NCBI RefSeq assembly: GCF_000203795.2
Contig: NW_006281106.1
Span: 625,302 to 689,301, forward strand
Length of the DNA stretch: 64,000 bases
Reading direction: 5' to 3'
DNA from: Batrachochytrium dendrobatidis JAM81
Lineage: Eukaryota > Chytridiomycota > Chytridiomycetes > Rhizophydiales
Below are positions 21,916 to 33,320 of this stretch, one piece after another. Each line of letters starts with the position of its first letter. The first letter of the stretch is position 1. A program made the translations under genes and the position numbers. The notes beneath the pieces were generated by a model that was given only the letters and a program-made list of their open reading frames with translations, searched no databases and was not told the origin of the DNA.

Positions 21916-23128
21916 TCAGTGATAATATATGGCCATGGAAATCTCCTTTCGCTCGAGTCCACATTTCTCGTAAAACTCAACATTCTTGTCAGCACATGCA
22001 AGAAGCGTCTACATCAGCAAAAGTCTGGTCAGATCGTCTTTGTTATCTTGAGCTTAACCCCAATCGCATACTATACCTTGTACGCCCCCTTTGTTTTCCC
22101 TAGATGAACAAGCTGCTTAATGAGCCTAAATGGTTTATCAGAGCATTGTCAATCAAGATGAATGAACTTGTTTTTGTATTTAGCAGCCTTTCGATCTCAT
22201 TTGCAAAGCATACCATTTTCCCAAGCCCTTTCCACGCTGTGATTCAGATATCACAACATCTTCAATGTGACCAGCCTATAAGCATTAAACATGATTAGTC
22301 TACTTCCCAACACATTAATACCTAATATTGAGATAGACCATACTAGCATACCAAACCACAATCATGAATAAACTTGTGCTCAAGTAGCAGATTCGCAGAT
22401 CTAAAGTTGAATCAGCATTTCAATATATTTCAAATAGCATGGTCTGTTGCATATCGATTAAAAACATACCCAACAACTCTCTTGGTGCTACAATCATATA
22501 ATACGACACACATATACTGATCATTCCGATCTTGCATCAATTTGAACCTATCTAATACATATACAATTTAGCACATTGTACCACATCCTACTTTCAATGT
22601 CAAATTTAAATTCAAATACTTTCAAACATCTCCTTTGTGACATTCCCCACAGTAGTCAGCTCTGCAAGCGTTTCTAGATATCCTGTCAACCCAAAATTGT
22701 ATATATTTTGTTAGAAACAGTTGACCGACTTGGATGCAAAAAACAGTCATGTATCCCTTTATGTTTAGCTGTACAGCAAGACGTGGGCTTGAAATACATT
22801 TGATTTTTAGTTCATAACCATAACTCTATTGATATTCATACTGGTACGCATGTTTATATCACACAATAAAGTACGCAATATCACCCTGGCTTAAATCAAG
22901 TCAAATTTAGCAAAGTAGATTGACATCAAGGCAGTATATATGATTTGAATACGGCCACTTGGAATAATGAAGGCAGTGTGTCAAAGTCTAAATAGATATA
23001 GCATTGCACATGCCTTTTTGATAGTCATCCAACTCAAGTGGCCTCATATCAATTCCACTAGGCAGTTTTGAAAGAATATCCTTGCATAGTAGCTGGGCTG
23101 GAAACTGGGAGTTACACAGAGAAGTCAT
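21916..23128 (-). CDS. GNA1: Glucosamine 6-phosphate N-acetyltransferase
   Basis: Gna1 acetylates glucosamine-6-phosphate with acetyl-CoA, an essential step toward UDP-GlcNAc and hence chitin and glycans. It is hidden in seven small exons: 23128-23014, 22682-22620, 22551-22470, 22400-22352, 22275-22214, 22125-22077, 22008-21916. They sum to 513 nt, 170 residues. The protein shows LPSGIDMRPLELDDYQKGYL, LAELTTVGNVTKEMFE, VVGSANLLLEHKFIHDCGL, and the GNAT acetyl-CoA motif AGHIEDVVISESQRGKGLGK. It ends NVEFYEKCGLERKEISMAIY plus two residues. The first intron (23013-22683, 331 nt) starts with GC (AAAAAG|GCATGT) and is much longer than the other five (68-88 nt). Substrate and CoA-binding residues typical of the family appear intact. 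It is transcribed divergently from IFT22. Confidence 0.92.
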
Positions 23129-23450
23129 TCCGTTTTCGATCTGGATAAGAATTGTGAGGGAAAGCGCGTTTGGCCCAAGTTGTCTTTTTAATCAGATACG
23201 TTCGTGCTCTAGTTCAAGAAAACAATCTTGGGAATGTAACAGTTGCCTCCATGCTGGCCACGCAATGTTTACTTCGAATGTTCGTTTTGGAGGAAAGGAA
23301 AGTTCAAGGTTCAAAAGCGGTTGAATGAAATTTACGTGAGTACTTGAAAAACATGATACACGCTGATGGTGTGGTTGTTGACAATTTCTCATTTCATTTC
23401 ATCTCGCCATTTTCATATCCTTTGTTTCTAGCCATAAACTTTGAAACTAA
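23129..23450. promoter_or_regulatory. Divergent GNA1 / IFT22 intergenic region
   Basis: These 322 bp separate two divergent start codons and must hold both promoters. The stretch 23318-23415 resembles the region just upstream of the epimerase gene (45380-45470) and a third site near 53.95 kb. The shared core is TTGCTGACAATTTCTCATTT or one mismatch from it. No TATA box or named factor site is claimed. Confidence 0.5.
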
Positions 23451-24524
23451 ATGGCAGATACTTCAAAAGTCACGATATTTGTAGTAGGACCTTCAAAAGT
23501 AGGAAAAACTGCAATATGCAATTATATTGCCGAGTTATCTGATAGCATCAACAGCAGCGAATACCATCCAACTCAAGGTGTCCGGTAAGATACATTTCTT
23601 TTGTTGCTATACCAACGCATAATTTCATGCTACACTGCAGGTCAATTGCAAATATATCTGTAATATGGACCCAGGATTACCACTGGTATAGCATGATTTA
23701 ACATGGTTTAACATGCATTAATAGAATTCTAGAATTTGACCGCAAGATTGTTTCTGATGGTAAAACACACAAGTGGAAAGAACTCAATTTGGAAGGTATG
23801 TGCATGGTTAGAAGCAATGGTAATAAAAACTTGATTATTCAGCAACTATTAAACTAACTTTAAAAACCAATCCACATTTTAAATTAGTCGAGCTTTGGGA
23901 CTGCAGTGGTGATTCAGAGTATGTCGACAGTTGCTTTTATCATTAATCTAAACTGAAACAAAATACACATTTATTAAACTACTAAATCATAGATTCCATT
24001 CTTGTTGGCCGGTCGTCTCAACTCAAATACAAGGTGTATTATTTGTCACATCTCCAGATTTAAAACAAGATAGAGAGCTGGATCTATGGTATAATAGCTG
24101 CATGCTTATTTGTCCGTTGTTTCAACAGGTACTATGTCAAGGAAAATATCACTAAATTTTTAAATTACAGGCCTGACCTATTTCCAGCCATAAAAAGCAA
24201 TCAGTGCGCAGTATTTGCTCATCGATTGGTTAATTCGTCCAGCAAGTCCAAGGTTAAAATGAGTAAGTGGTTATTATGGAGTAAACTTGTAGATCCAGTA
24301 TGCTTGTTCATCTAAATGATCAGTCTAGTTTACCATGTAAGAGTATCTAATTGTTTCGCGTTGATTGTATAGCACATAAAACTTTGATAAAAGCACCATT
24401 GTTTTACACTTCTTTAGATCAGGATCCAGAAGCTATTCGTGATGGGTTTGATTTATTGTTGATAAATGTATATGCAGCTATGATGGAGACTAAGGAGAAG
24501 GAAGAAAAGTCGATTGCAGGATAG
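23451..24524 (+). CDS. IFT22: Intraflagellar transport protein 22 (RABL5-type small GTPase-like)
   Basis: IFT22 is a Rab-like component of the IFT-B complex that moves cargo along the flagellar axoneme. The start ATG at 23451 opens with a P-loop (IFVVGPSKVGKTAICNYIAE) and then YHPTQGVRILEFDRKI. Next come VELWDCSGDSEFHSCWPVV (WDCxGD replaces the usual DxxG) and QGVLFVTSPDLKQDRELDLW. The last exon encodes DQDPEAIRDGFDLLLINVY and ends at TAG 24522-24524. There are about six introns. The exon joint around 24090-24180 (after ELDLWY) is unresolved: two donors are possible and one would delete about a dozen residues. The overall family match is clear, and the gene implies the organism builds a motile flagellum. 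Confidence 0.88.
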
Positions 24525-24602
24525 AATAAATTACTTTAATTGAATTTCAAATTCCATCCTTCAGTGCTACTAAATCCATGTCAAGGTTGTGCAACTTGTT
24601 TT

Positions 24603-24869
24603 ACTGTCATATTCACGTAAGATTGAGAACGTCGAAACAAATATCTGGATTGCAATGAATGAATCTGGATTCAAACTTGGCTGTACAATGTATAATTATA
24701 CCAAAAGTAGAGAAAGAGATGGTTTGGTTGTATTATATGATGGATGCTGTGTTTATGGAAGAGTTGACGATTAAAGTCAGTTTGTAGTAGAGAAGCATAA
24801 CTGGTTTTAACCCTTTCTATTCTAAAGCAAAAGTTGCTGCAATACAAAGCTCTTTTACGTGAATGCAGT
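24603..24869 (+). repeat. TIR element copy, 267 bp, abutting the PPR gene
   Basis: The left end ACTGTCATATTCACGTAAGA and the right end TCTTTTACGTGAATGCAGT are near-perfect inverted repeats of each other. The interior carries TATCTGGATTGCAATGAATG and TGTACAATGTATAATTATAC, shared with other copies. The right end stops 26 bp before the chosen ATG of the PPR gene, so the element contributes its 5' leader or promoter. This is the clearest complete copy. Confidence 0.72.
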
Positions 24870-24894
24870 GATAAAAACTGGCTACATCAGTATT

Positions 24895-26595
24895 ATGATC
24901 ATCTCAAGGTTGCTACAAGCTGTGCCTGGAGTATTCCAGACAACCATCATGCCAAGTATCTCAAGACATCCGCTTCTCCCCATTCAATCTTTATTACAAT
25001 GTATTACAGCAACTCCAGCACAACCTTTTTATAATACTGTTCATCCGTCGCACTCTCGCAACCACTTGACTAATGCTACATCTAATAAACATAACAATGC
25101 TCATATATCAAATTCACAGGAAATACCTGTAAACCATCAATACTCATCCCAAAATATGCATCAGCCCTACACTGATCCGATCTTGGCATCTGTTTTAAAT
25201 GGTCAATGGTCTACAAAAAAAAAGGATAAGGAGCTCGACTCGCAGCTATTATTCCAGTTATCATCGCATTTAGATGCCGACAGAATTGCCAAGGCATTCT
25301 TGCTATTTCATCAGTTCGAAAAACATAATCCAAGTATTCTTAAACGCCTATCATCCAGTCATTTCAGTCTGCTCATCTATAGTGTCCTCACTTGCAGATT
25401 CAACATCCTTCGCCATCAATCAGTGGAAGCCAGACGAGACTATGCTGTGAGAATATTTCATATCATGCAATCGGTTGGTGTAAAACCAGATGCCCAAACC
25501 TATGAGCTTATGATCCATACTCATGCGTATATTGGAGATACTAAAACAGTGGAAGCTCTTTATGCTGATATGAAACAATGTGGATTTCCAACTGATACAA
25601 TCTCAATCTTGAATGATCTCGCACGAGTCTATTTGCTATCATCGCAACAAACTCGTGGCCTAGCATACTTTGAAATGGCCTGCAAGCTTGGCAAGTCCGA
25701 CGTAGCATTCAATGAACTAATCAAAACATATTTGCTAAATAATGACGAGTCCGCAATGCTGGGTGCTTTGAAATTACTGCGAAACACTGGTGGGCGTCCA
25801 TCAACCTCGACCATGGTAGATATTTGCAGATACTATCTGTTCAAAGAAAATCACCAAAAAATTCACCAGCATCTTCAGGATTTCAAAGTAGAGGGTGGAC
25901 TGATTGAAACAACTCTTTGGAATATCCAACTATGTGCTGCAAATCAAGTAGGCGATCATGTCATGACTCTGAGCTTACTGGCAGAAATGCGATTGTCACA
26001 GATTCCTTTCAACTACGAGACACAGGCAGAGGAACTCGTGGCGCTAGCTTATTCCAAGAATCGTCGTCGTTTTTGGCGGGTTTATTCGCTAATGATCAAG
26101 CAATCTCGACCTACGTTGCGGGTTGTTAAAGCCCTTGCCACTATGGAAGGCCCGTTGATCAACGATCGCGCTCTTCATGACATGCAAGCTTCTATTGCCA
26201 TGTGCAAGATGATTCAGTTTGATACGTTGCTGGCTGTCATTACAGGATATGGTGTCATTGGAGATGTGCAATCTATCCACATTATTTTGGACATTCTATC
26301 CAAAGTAACTCGTGTTATCCCAGATGACACTTTTGAATCATTGATCAAGGCATACTGCATTTCAGGCAACGTTGGTGATGCATTGGAGTATACTAAAAAA
26401 ACCAAAGTGGTTTCCATGCAAACATGCGAATTGGTTTTGGACACTGCTGTTTTGCAAAAACATGAGCTTATCAACAAGATTGTTGCTGAAATCAAGCAAA
26501 AATACCCTAGTGTAGATACTTCACTGTTGCTTTCTAAAGCTAACGATCGTGTTACAAATCCAATTTTACAAAAGTTTACAATTGATACCGAATAA
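24895..26595 (+). CDS. Pentatricopeptide repeat (PPR) protein, probably mitochondrial
   Basis: This intronless gene encodes 566 residues from ATG 24895. PPR proteins bind organellar RNA through tandem 35-residue helical hairpins. PPR-like units are visible at VGVKPDAQTYELMIHTHAY, followed by KTVEALYADMKQCGFPTDT, and near the C-terminus at VIPDDTFESLIKAYCISGNV, followed by GDALEYTKKTK. Degenerate helical pairs lie in between. The N-terminus (MIISRLLQAVPGVFQTTIMP, then SISRHPLLP) has basic and hydrophobic residues without acids, consistent with a mitochondrial presequence. The frame remains open upstream to 24859, but only through non-ATG codons inside the repeat copy, so ATG 24895 is preferred. 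The specific RNA target cannot be inferred. Confidence 0.8.
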   Translation: MIISRLLQAVPGVFQTTIMPSISRHPLLPIQSLLQCITATPAQPFYNTVHPSHSRNHLTNATSNKHNNAHISNSQEIPVNHQYSSQNMHQPYTDPILASVLNGQWSTKKKDKELDSQLLFQLSSHLDADRIAKAFLLFHQFEKHNPSILKRLSSSHFSLLIYSVLTCRFNILRHQSVEARRDYAVRIFHIMQSVGVKPDAQTYELMIHTHAYIGDTKTVEALYADMKQCGFPTDTISILNDLARVYLLSSQQTRGLAYFEMACKLGKSDVAFNELIKTYLLNNDESAMLGALKLLRNTGGRPSTSTMVDICRYYLFKENHQKIHQHLQDFKVEGGLIETTLWNIQLCAANQVGDHVMTLSLLAEMRLSQIPFNYETQAEELVALAYSKNRRRFWRVYSLMIKQSRPTLRVVKALATMEGPLINDRALHDMQASIAMCKMIQFDTLLAVITGYGVIGDVQSIHIILDILSKVTRVIPDDTFESLIKAYCISGNVGDALEYTKKTKVVSMQTCELVLDTAVLQKHELINKIVAEIKQKYPSVDTSLLLSKANDRVTNPILQKFTIDTE

Positions 26596-27129
26596 AGGAC
26601 GACTTGTTTGAATCTCGTGCTGTCAACTTTTAGCTGGTTGAGCATATTTACCATCAATTCATGTAAATCTGATTGTTTTGTTTGAATTTATGTAGACTGA
26701 TGTGTGGCATACGCAGCAGTTTTTATGAATTTGTACAGCTTCTCATGCTGAGCACAATATCAATTACTAACACATCAAGTGAAATCTACGTGCATAATAC
26801 ATTACATTCAGCCACAAACTATATATGAAACCCAATCAAGAGTGTTAATTGCACCAAGGCGCAATAACTTTCGCAATAGCCCCGTAAAATTTTCAGCAGC
26901 TGATTGATTATCAAGCCAATAAAGTTTCAGGAATCCTCGGCATGCTAGGAATTTATCCATCAGCCCTGTAAGTGGAGGGTTAGCAGCCATCAATCATAAT
27001 TGCACGTGTGAACAAAACAAGCTAATATAAACTGATTAAAATCCGAATAGCCCACATTCAAGGTGAAGATTTCATTGGATCCACTTTGCATTGCAATTAA
27101 AAAATAGTACTGCTACAATTACATTTACT
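26596..27129. other. Intergenic region, no feature recognised
   Basis: This stretch holds the 3' flank of the PPR gene and the 5' flank of the first phosphatase copy. A 61-codon minus-strand frame at 26808-26993 has no recognisable motif and is not called. The phosphatase duplication unit begins at about 27093. Confidence 0.4.
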
Positions 27130-29440
27130 ATGCTGCTAAAAATTGCTTCTGCTACACTTGTTGCTGCACTCGCAGTATCTGCTGCTGTTCAAGGACCAAC
27201 TCCTGGTCAAACACATCGCTACCGTGCTGCTGCTGGCGATTCACTTTTATCTCTTGTGGTATGTATAGATATACATTGATAATACGACTGATCAACTGGA
27301 CTTGAATGTCAAGTGTCGAGTTTTATTTGTCAGCCATTGTGTTATCTTGTCAATATTGTAATTGGCCATGTAATTTAACATACTGCTGACTGTATCAACT
27401 ATAATTCATATTACACGGCATTAGCCTGTTGACGGTGCCGAGTTTCTCCCTGATCAACATTTTGATATTTCTATCGAACTGCATAACATTGGTGCTACTG
27501 CCACTCCCGATCTATCACAACTTAAAGCCACTATCAACAATGTTCCCATTGATAAATTTTTCAAATCTTCGTTTGCTGCTGCCGAATCCTGGAATTTTAC
27601 CTATGCCGTCGATGGTGCTGCCCGTGACGCCAATCAAATGACCACTGTCACTGCTACCCGTCTTGCTCTCCGATCCGTTGCAATCAAAAAGTCAGGCGAC
27701 TATGTTTTGTCTCTCAAGAGCGGAAACCAAACTGTTGATGCCACGTGGACTGTTCGCAAGATTAGCAGCCGAAAAACTAAAAATCTGGTTTTATTTATCG
27801 GTGATGGTATGGCAGTAAGTCACTCATGCTTTGTGTTTTGAAACATTGTATGATTGCAGTCCAAGTAACTGACTCATGATATCATTGACAATAATTTAAT
27901 CCAGCCATCCATGATTGCTGCTGCTCGGTATATATCCAAAACTACCAAGTTTGGCAAGTTTGGGTCCAATTTTCTGGAACTCGAAAAACTTGGCTCGATT
28001 GGTAAAATTGCAACTAATGGAATTGACGCAATCATTACTGATTCTGCAAACTCTGCATCTGCATATCTTACTGGTCAAAAAGGCTGGGTGAGTGGTCTGA
28101 ACGTGTATGCCGATACGTCTGATGATATTCTTGACGATCCTAAAGTTGAAACACTTGCCGAGTATATTCGTGGTAATCGACCCAAAATGTGCATTGGTGT
28201 TGTTACCACTGCAGCCATATATGACGCTACTCCTGCAGCAATGTACTCGCACACTCGTTCCAGATACGAATATCAGTCAGTTGCAGACCAAATGCTTAAA
28301 GTAATCAAGCCAAATAATTTGACATGGACGCCAAAACCAGTACAAGCTGACGTACTGCTTGGTGGAGGTGGTTCGACATTCTGCCTCAAAACCAACGGTA
28401 CAGCTTGCAAATCACCCGTTGACTATTATGCTCTTTACAAGAAATTCGGATACAATGTAGTCAAGTCCAAGGCTGAGCTTGAAAAGGCACCTACTACTGA
28501 ACCGCTTCTTGGTATTTTTACTGCTTCGCACATGGATACATGGTACGATCGCACTCTTCGTCTTGAAAACTTGAAACTCAACAAAAAGTCTGGTCCAGAT
28601 GGTGTTGGTTCTGCACTCGATCAACCTGGTCTAGAACTTATGACTCAAAAAGCCATCGAGGCACTATCCGATCCTAAACGATGCTCTGATGGATTTTTCC
28701 TTATGGCCGAAGCCGCATCTATCGACAAGGCAATGCACGCATTAGACTATGATCGTGGTCTTGCTGATCTGCTCGAATTAGATCGCACTATCAAGGCCAC
28801 CAAAGACTGGGCGTTGAAACATGGTGACAATACTGCGATTATTGCCACTGCTGATCATTCACAGGCATTTGACACTTATGGTACTGTTGATACCAAGTAC
28901 TTGAACGCGCTCCCAGACGATGATACCAATATTCTTGGTGCTGGTAAAGATGCAGGCATTCAGTTCCAAAAACATCTTGCTATTGGTGAATATGATACGG
29001 CTGGATGGATTGACTCTGTTATGGATGAAAATGACATGCCAACCAAATGGCAAGGACGTTACCGTCTTGCCACTGGTAAAGTAGATGGTCCTCAGAGTGT
29101 TGAAAACTGGCAAATTCGCGACATTCCAGGACTTGGTACGAACCCACTTAGTCGCCAAGCTGTGGTCGAGAATACTGTGCTTAAGAGCAAGTTCAATATT
29201 ACTAGCCGGGAATCCATTTACCAAGCCAGCCCGGCTGAGCCATCTGGTATCAAAAAGAGCGGCATGAACCCTCCAACAGATAGTCAAAGTGTTCACTCTC
29301 TTCAAACTGTCGATGTTTATTGTCATGGACCATCTAACTGGCGCCAGCACTGTGCCAAAGTCATGGACAATACAGAACTATTCTTCATTATGGCAGAGGC
29401 ACTTGGTCTTGGATTTCGATCTACCTACAGAAACAACTAA
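27130..29440 (+). CDS. Secreted alkaline phosphatase, copy 1
   Basis: Metal-dependent phosphomonoesterase of the alkaline phosphatase superfamily. Three exons (27130-27258, 27425-27814, 27905-29440) give 684 residues. The N-terminus MLLKIASATLVAALAVSAAV is a typical signal peptide. Active-site elements in order: LVLFIGDGMAPSMIAAAR (first metal Asp); TDSANSASAYLTG, with the Ser nucleophile encoded at 28043-28045; VVTTAAIYDATPAAM (Mg-site Thr); FFLMAEAASIDKAMH (Glu, Asp and His ligands, as in the E. coli enzyme); ATADHSQAF (Asp-His); and a distal His in SVHSLQTVD before VMDNTELFFIMAEALGL. All ligands expected for a two-zinc, one-magnesium enzyme appear present. Secretion and external phosphate scavenging are inferred. 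It is paired in tandem with a nearly identical copy 3.9 kb downstream. Confidence 0.93.
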
Positions 29441-30172
29441 CATTCAGCACTAGATTCTAAATATTTCATTTTAGATTAGTCATTTGTGTATTGATTGGAA
29501 TATATTTGTAAATCTTAATGTTTTGTTGGAACGCTCAGATATTTAACATCGATTTGTCTGCCTAAAACGACACCATCATTCATTACATATTCCATTCTTT
29601 AATCAATAAATGCATTTATAATTGAAATATGTGTGGAGCATAAGAAGAGAGTGGAGCTCTAACTTGTTGCAATTCTAAATGAACTGTATCCAAAAGTTCA
29701 TCAGCAGACAGACAGAATGATCTAGGACTGGCGATTCACAAATACGAGATCACTTGTTACAACAAGTAATACTTGAATAAAGAGGGATCTCTGCATTGGC
29801 CACCAGCTGCCAGTTTATGCTTGGATGGACTAGCGTTACTTGCATAACAGTATTCTGTGTTTAGCACCCATTTGATTTTACAAATAAAAGTTGCTCAAAA
29901 GTCGACTGTTGATATACCACATCAACTAAATATGACCGCAATGGTCAAGTGATGCTTGAATGCATATTTGCTAAGCACAGCATGATAATTTTGCATATCA
30001 AAATATCAGGATTGATAGTTGGAGCTTGTTCATCATACTGTGGTATTTTTATACCTTGCTTCATTATAATTGGCAAAAAGCATCTTATCAAGCAAGGCTT
30101 GCCTGTAGTGTGCAGTGCCGTCTAGCTGAAGATCAGAGTTGCAACCATCACATGATCTAAGGAAATATAATT

Positions 30173-30620
30173 TTACAGCCGTGTTCACGCAAGATGGAGC
30201 ACTATCTCGCAATCACTGTTCTATACCTTGCTTCAAAATAAACAGTGATTAGATCTTTGCGCTTTCTTACTAGACATTGACTGCACAGCTTTTTCAATAA
30301 ATAGTTTCAACTCTTCCAAACAGTGTTCATCATACGATATATATACAATCAGATATGGTTCTGAGCTGAGACTATCCTCATTGGCATAGTCATATATTGC
30401 ACGATTACCAAGTTTGAAACCATATATTGAGTTTAATTTCCGATATTGTGAATCCAACTTTACAAACCCGTCTCTGTTATATCTTAAACTCGAATACATT
30501 CGCGTTCTAGTTTGAAAGAAAAAAGATTGCATGTTTCGAAAGTGCGACTGCTGCTCCTATGCCAATCACCCAATGCTTGTTTGTAATGTTTGGATTAGAT
30601 GAAAGGAGAGTCGGAGATTA
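30173..30620 (-). repeat. TIR element copy with the longest residual open frame
   Basis: The plus-strand left end TTACAGCCGTGTTCACGCAA begins at 30173. On the minus strand an ATG frame of 99 codons (30532-30233) covers the element interior. Its reading (GFKLGNRAIYDYAN; EPYLIVYISYDEHCLEELK) lines up with broken frames in the copies at 24.7, 38.9 and 50.9 kb. The opposite terminus was not identified. It lies in the spacer between the two phosphatase genes. The remainder of 29452-30984 shows nothing recognisable. Confidence 0.55.
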
Positions 30621-31021
30621 AACAAGTACTAGGGATATGGGATTGACTAGAACAGATGCAAATGCTGCTTTGAACGTTCGTTTAGTTGCTTATACAAAAA
30701 TATTCACAGAAAAAGACCAGTGAGTTTTGATGAGTTTAGATACAATGTTGTCCAGTAAATTTGATGGGAATTATCATTTCATGAGACCGGCTGTTTATTA
30801 GACACCCTTATTTGGTGTTCCATTTGCGCGAATATGGCTGTGTATGGGGTTCAAAGGCTTGCTGAAACAATCCGACATTTATCAACAGTGGCTAAACACA
30901 AGGGTTAGTGGATTTATGGCTTTGTTCTGAGAATTAATTCATCCTGTAAAAATATAGTCGAATATAAAAGGTGTGCTTGAGATCGCAATTAAAAAATAGT
31001 ACTGCTACAATTACATTTATT

Positions 31022-33320
31022 ATGCTGCTAAAAATTGCTTCTGCTACACTTGTTGCTGCACTTGCAGTATCTGCTGCTGTTCAAGGACCAACTCCTGGTC
31101 AAACACATCGCTACCGTGCTGCTGCTGGCGATTCACTTTTATCTCTTGTGGTATGTATAGATATACATTGATAGTACGACTGATCAACTGGACTTGAATG
31201 CCAAGTGTCGAGTTTTATTTGTCAGCCATTGTGTTATCTTGTCAATATTGTAATTTAACATACTGCTGACTGTATCAACTATAATTCATATTACACGGCA
31301 TTAGCCTGTTGACGGTGCCGAGTTTCTCCCTGATCAACATTTTGATATTTCTATCGAACTGCATAACATTGGTGCTACTGCCACTCCCGATCTATCACAA
31401 CTTAAAGCCACTATCAACAATGTTCCCATTGATAAATTTTTCAAATCTTCGTTTGCTGCTGCCGAATCCTGGAATTTTACCTATGCCGTCGATGGTGCTG
31501 CCCGTGACGCCAATCAAATGACCACTGTCACTGCTACCCGTCTTGCTCTCCGATCCGTTGCAATCAAAAAGTCAGGCGACTATGTTTTGTCTCTCAAGAG
31601 CGGAAACCAAACTGTTGATGCCACGTGGACTGTTCGCAAGATTAGCAGCCGAAAAACTAAAAATCTGGTTTTATTTATCGGTGATGGTATGGCAGTAAGT
31701 CACTCATGCTTTGTGTTTTGAAACATTGTATGATTGCAGTCCAAGTAACTGACTCATGATATCATTGACAATAATTTAATCCAGCCATCCATGATTGCTG
31801 CTGCTCGGTATATATCCAAAACTACCAAGTTTGGCAAGTTTGGGTCCAATTTTCTGGAACTCGAAAAACTTGGCTCGATTGGTAAAATTGCAACTAATGG
31901 AATCGACGCAATCATTACTGATTCTTCAAACTCTGCATCTGCATATCTTACTGGTCAAAAAGGCTGGGTGAGTGGTCTGAACGTGTATGCCGATACATCT
32001 GATGATATTCTTGACGATCCTAAAGTTGAAACACTTGCCGAGTATATTCGTGGTAATCGACCCAAAATGTGCATTGGTGTTGTTACCACTGCAGCCATAT
32101 ATGACGCTACTCCTGCAGCAATGTACTCGCACACTCGTTCCAGATACGAATATCAGTCAGTTGCAGACCAAATGCTTAAAGTAATCAAGCCAAATAATTT
32201 GACATGGACGCCAAAACCAGTACAAGCTGACGTACTGCTTGGTGGAGGTGGTTCGACATTCTGCCTCAAAACCAACGGTACAGCTTGCAAATCACCCGTT
32301 GACTATTATGCTCTTTACAAGAAATTCGGATACAATGTAGTCAAGTCCAAGGCTGAGCTTGAAAAGGCACCTACTACTGAACCGCTTCTTGGTATTTTTA
32401 CTGCTTCGCACATGGATACATGGTACGATCGCACTCTTCGTCTTGAAAACTTGAAACTCAACAAAAAGTCTGGTCCAGATGGTGTTGGTTCTGCACTCGA
32501 TCAACCTGGTCTAGAACTTATGACTCAAAAAGCCATCGAGGCACTATCCGATCCTAAACGATGCTCTGATGGATTTTTCCTTATGGCCGAAGCCGCATCT
32601 ATCGACAAGGCAATGCACGCATTAGACTATGATCGTGGTCTTGCTGATCTGCTCGAACTAGATCGCACTATCAAGGCCACCAAAGACTGGGCGTTGAAAC
32701 ATGGTGACAATACTGCGATTATTGCCACTGCTGATCATTCACAGGCATTTGACACTTATGGTACTGTTGATACCAAGTACTTGAACGCGCTCCCAGACGA
32801 TGATACCAATATTCTTGGTGCTGGTAAAGATGCAGGCATTCAGTTCCAAAAACATCTTGCTATTGGTGAATATGATACGGCTGGATGGATTGACTCTGTT
32901 ATGGATGAAAATGACATGCCAACCAAATGGCAAGGACGTTACCGTCTTGCCACTGGTAAAGTAGATGGTCCTCAGAGTGTTGAAAACTGGCAAATTCGCG
33001 ACGTTCCAGGACTTGATACGAACCCACTTAGTCGCCAAGCTGTGGTCGAGAATACTGTGCTTAGGGACATATTCAATGTCACTGGCTGGCAATCCATTTA
33101 CCAAGCCAACCCGGCTGAGCCATCTGGTATCAAAAAGAGCGGCATGAACCCTCCAACAGATGATCAAAGTGTTCACTCTCTTCAAACTGTCGATATTTAT
33201 TGTCATGGACCATCTAACTGGCGCCAGCACTGTGCCAAAGTCATGGACAATACAGAACTATTCTTCATTATGGCAGAGGCACTTGGTCTTGGATTTCGAT
33301 CTACCTACAGAAACAACTAA
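31022..33320 (+). CDS. Secreted alkaline phosphatase, copy 2
   Basis: Exons 31022-31150, 31305-31694 and 31785-33320 give 684 residues, the same length and intron positions as copy 1. Signal peptide and metal ligands are unchanged. Differences: the residue after the nucleophile Ser is Ser instead of Ala (TDSSNSASAY; codons 31923-31928), and twelve replacements are concentrated in the C-terminal segment encoded at about 33003-33195 (for example RDIFNVTGWQSIYQAN where copy 1 has KSKFNITSRESIYQAS). Exon 2 and intron 2 appear identical to copy 1. Both copies are intact, so neither is a pseudogene. Close identity even in introns points to a recent duplication or ongoing gene conversion. Confidence 0.93.

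Noticed and set aside
28859..29350. 163-codon antisense frame over the phosphatase (also 32739-33230)
   Set aside because: It is a shadow of the conserved coding strand, duplicated only because the gene is duplicated.
27130..33320. Possibility that one phosphatase copy is a pseudogene or an assembly artefact
   Set aside because: Both copies have open frames, identical splice sites and intact metal ligands, and the spacer and divergent patch differ, which argues against simple assembly duplication.
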